From positions 1-5,779 of the forward strand of contig USFK01000107.1 of the NCBI GenBank assembly GCA_900553935.1: a stretch of 5,779 nucleotides of DNA, written 5' to 3'. This document shows, piece after piece, positions 5,135 to 5,779 of this stretch. The DNA is from an uncultured Collinsella sp. (GTDB lineage Bacteria; Actinomycetota; Coriobacteriia; Coriobacteriales; Coriobacteriaceae). How positions within the stretch are numbered: the first letter of the stretch is position 1; the number at the start of each line of letters is the position of its first letter. The position numbers and the translations under genes were made by a program. The notes below the pieces were generated by a model. That model was not told the DNA's origin. It did no database searches and saw nothing but the letters and a program-made list of their open reading frames with translations.

Positions 5135-5653
5135 TTGAGGTCCCAGTACAAAAACATCGCCCGTGTGGTCAAGCCGCACGGAAGGAAGGGGGAGGTCCTC
5201 GCGCAGCCGCTGCGGGGGCTTCCTTCTGTATTAGAGCCGGGTATGCGCGTCGCCCTGACGCCGCCGGCGCTCAAGCGCGACCGCTTTTGCACGGTCGTGT
5301 CCGTCACCGATACGGGCGATGGCGATCTGGTCTCGTTTGAGGGCATTGACGACTTGACGGCCGCCGAGGGCATCACGGGATGCTATGTGTTGGCAAATCG
5401 TGACGATTTTGAGCTCGATTCACTCGACGCCGCCTATACCGACCTGATGGGTCGCGAGGTGGTCGACGAGCGCTTCGGTTCGCTCGGCACGATCGTCGAG
5501 ATCGTGTCGCCCGCTAACGATGTTTGGGTTGTCGAGGGTGATCGGTACGGCGAGGTACTGATTCCCGTGATCGAGCAGGTTGTGCTCGATCTTCCCGACA
5601 CAGGAACAATTTCCGTCCACGTGATGGACGGCCTGATCGATATGGACAAGTAG
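5135..5653 (+). CDS. rimM: 16S rRNA processing/ribosome maturation factor RimM
   Basis: RimM binds ribosomal protein uS19 and helps mature the 30S head. The 172-residue product has the N-terminal RimM beta-barrel (about 5-90), with the signature IARVVKPHGRKGEVLAQPL near the start. A PRC-barrel follows (about 100-172), containing LMGREVVDERFGSLGTIVEI, WVVEGDRYGEVLIPVI and the closing MDGLIDM typical of the family; length is normal. The start is TTG 5135, 4 bases after the khpA stop: it is the first start after an in-frame stop at 5114, and the next candidate (GTG 5165) would remove the first strand. Its ribosome-binding site is poor (AGGA only 2 bases away; AGAGG 15 bases away), so expression probably relies on coupling to khpA. 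Confidence 0.94.
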   Translation: MRSQYKNIARVVKPHGRKGEVLAQPLRGLPSVLEPGMRVALTPPALKRDRFCTVVSVTDTGDGDLVSFEGIDDLTAAEGITGCYVLANRDDFELDSLDAAYTDLMGREVVDERFGSLGTIVEIVSPANDVWVVEGDRYGEVLIPVIEQVVLDLPDTGTISVHVMDGLIDMDK

Positions 5654-5663
5654 GGAGGGCAAC

Positions 5664-5779
5664 ATGCTGATTGAGACCCTTTCGGTCTTTCCCGAGATGT
5701 TTGAGCCCGTCATGTCCACATCGATTTTGGGCCGCGCCCGCAAGGCCGGGCTTTTTGATTTTAAGGCGTATAACCTGCG
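5664..5779 (+). CDS. trmD: tRNA (guanine-N1-)-methyltransferase TrmD, 3' partial
   Basis: Enzyme that methylates G37 at N1 in tRNAs, using S-adenosylmethionine, to prevent +1 frameshifting. Only the first 38 codons are present. They read MLIETLSVFPEMFEPVMSTS, then ILGRARKAGLFDFKAYNL, a clear match to the TrmD N-terminus (FPEMFEP, SILGRAR, NLR-type segment). ATG 5664 is preceded by GGGAGGG, with GGAGG at 5654-5658, 5 bases from the start and overlapping the rimM stop. The knot and SAM-binding residues lie beyond the window edge. Position after rimM is the classical order. Confidence 0.95.
   Translation, partial: MLIETLSVFPEMFEPVMSTSILGRARKAGLFDFKAYNL

Overview
The window is chromosomal housekeeping DNA from a high-GC, Gram-positive-type bacterium. 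Gene content and order fit an actinobacterium of the class Coriobacteriia, with Collinsella or a relative as my best guess. This is inferred from three things: GC-rich codon use; an Obg with a C-terminal OCT domain and acidic tail; and an HD-domain YqeK next to nadD, a Firmicutes-like arrangement that the mycobacteria/streptomycetes usually lack. I see no mobile element, CRISPR array, tRNA or rRNA. No gene-free stretch exceeds 300 bases; the longest is about 240 bases, between dinB and rpsP.

Layout. Positions 1-2951 (+ strand) hold a tight operon: obg (5' truncated), nadD, yqeK, rsfS. It closes with a strong intrinsic terminator at 2994-3035. Positions 3046-4260 (- strand) hold dinB, the Y-family DNA polymerase IV, convergent with rsfS. 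Positions 4261-4500 are a divergent intergenic region. It carries a candidate dinB promoter with a partial LexA-like site, a candidate rpsP promoter, and an rpsP leader that can fold into a three-way junction followed by hairpins next to the ribosome-binding site. Positions 4501 to the end (+ strand) hold the classical rpsP-khpA-rimM-trmD operon, with trmD cut by the window edge.

How the genes work together. Most products act on ribosome assembly or translation: Obg (50S maturation GTPase), RsfS (50S silencing), S16 (30S protein), KhpA (RNA-binding KH protein), RimM (30S maturation) and TrmD (tRNA m1G37 methylation). NadD makes NAD precursors and YqeK is expected to hydrolyse Ap4A, so the first operon also touches nucleotide metabolism and alarmone control. 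DinB is the functional outsider: a damage-tolerance polymerase lying between the two translation operons.

The most notable non-coding signal is the rpsP leader. A three-way junction begins within a few bases of the predicted transcription start. I cannot match it to a named riboswitch or ribosomal-protein leader class, so I treat it as a candidate cis-regulatory RNA, supported by pairing in one sequence only.
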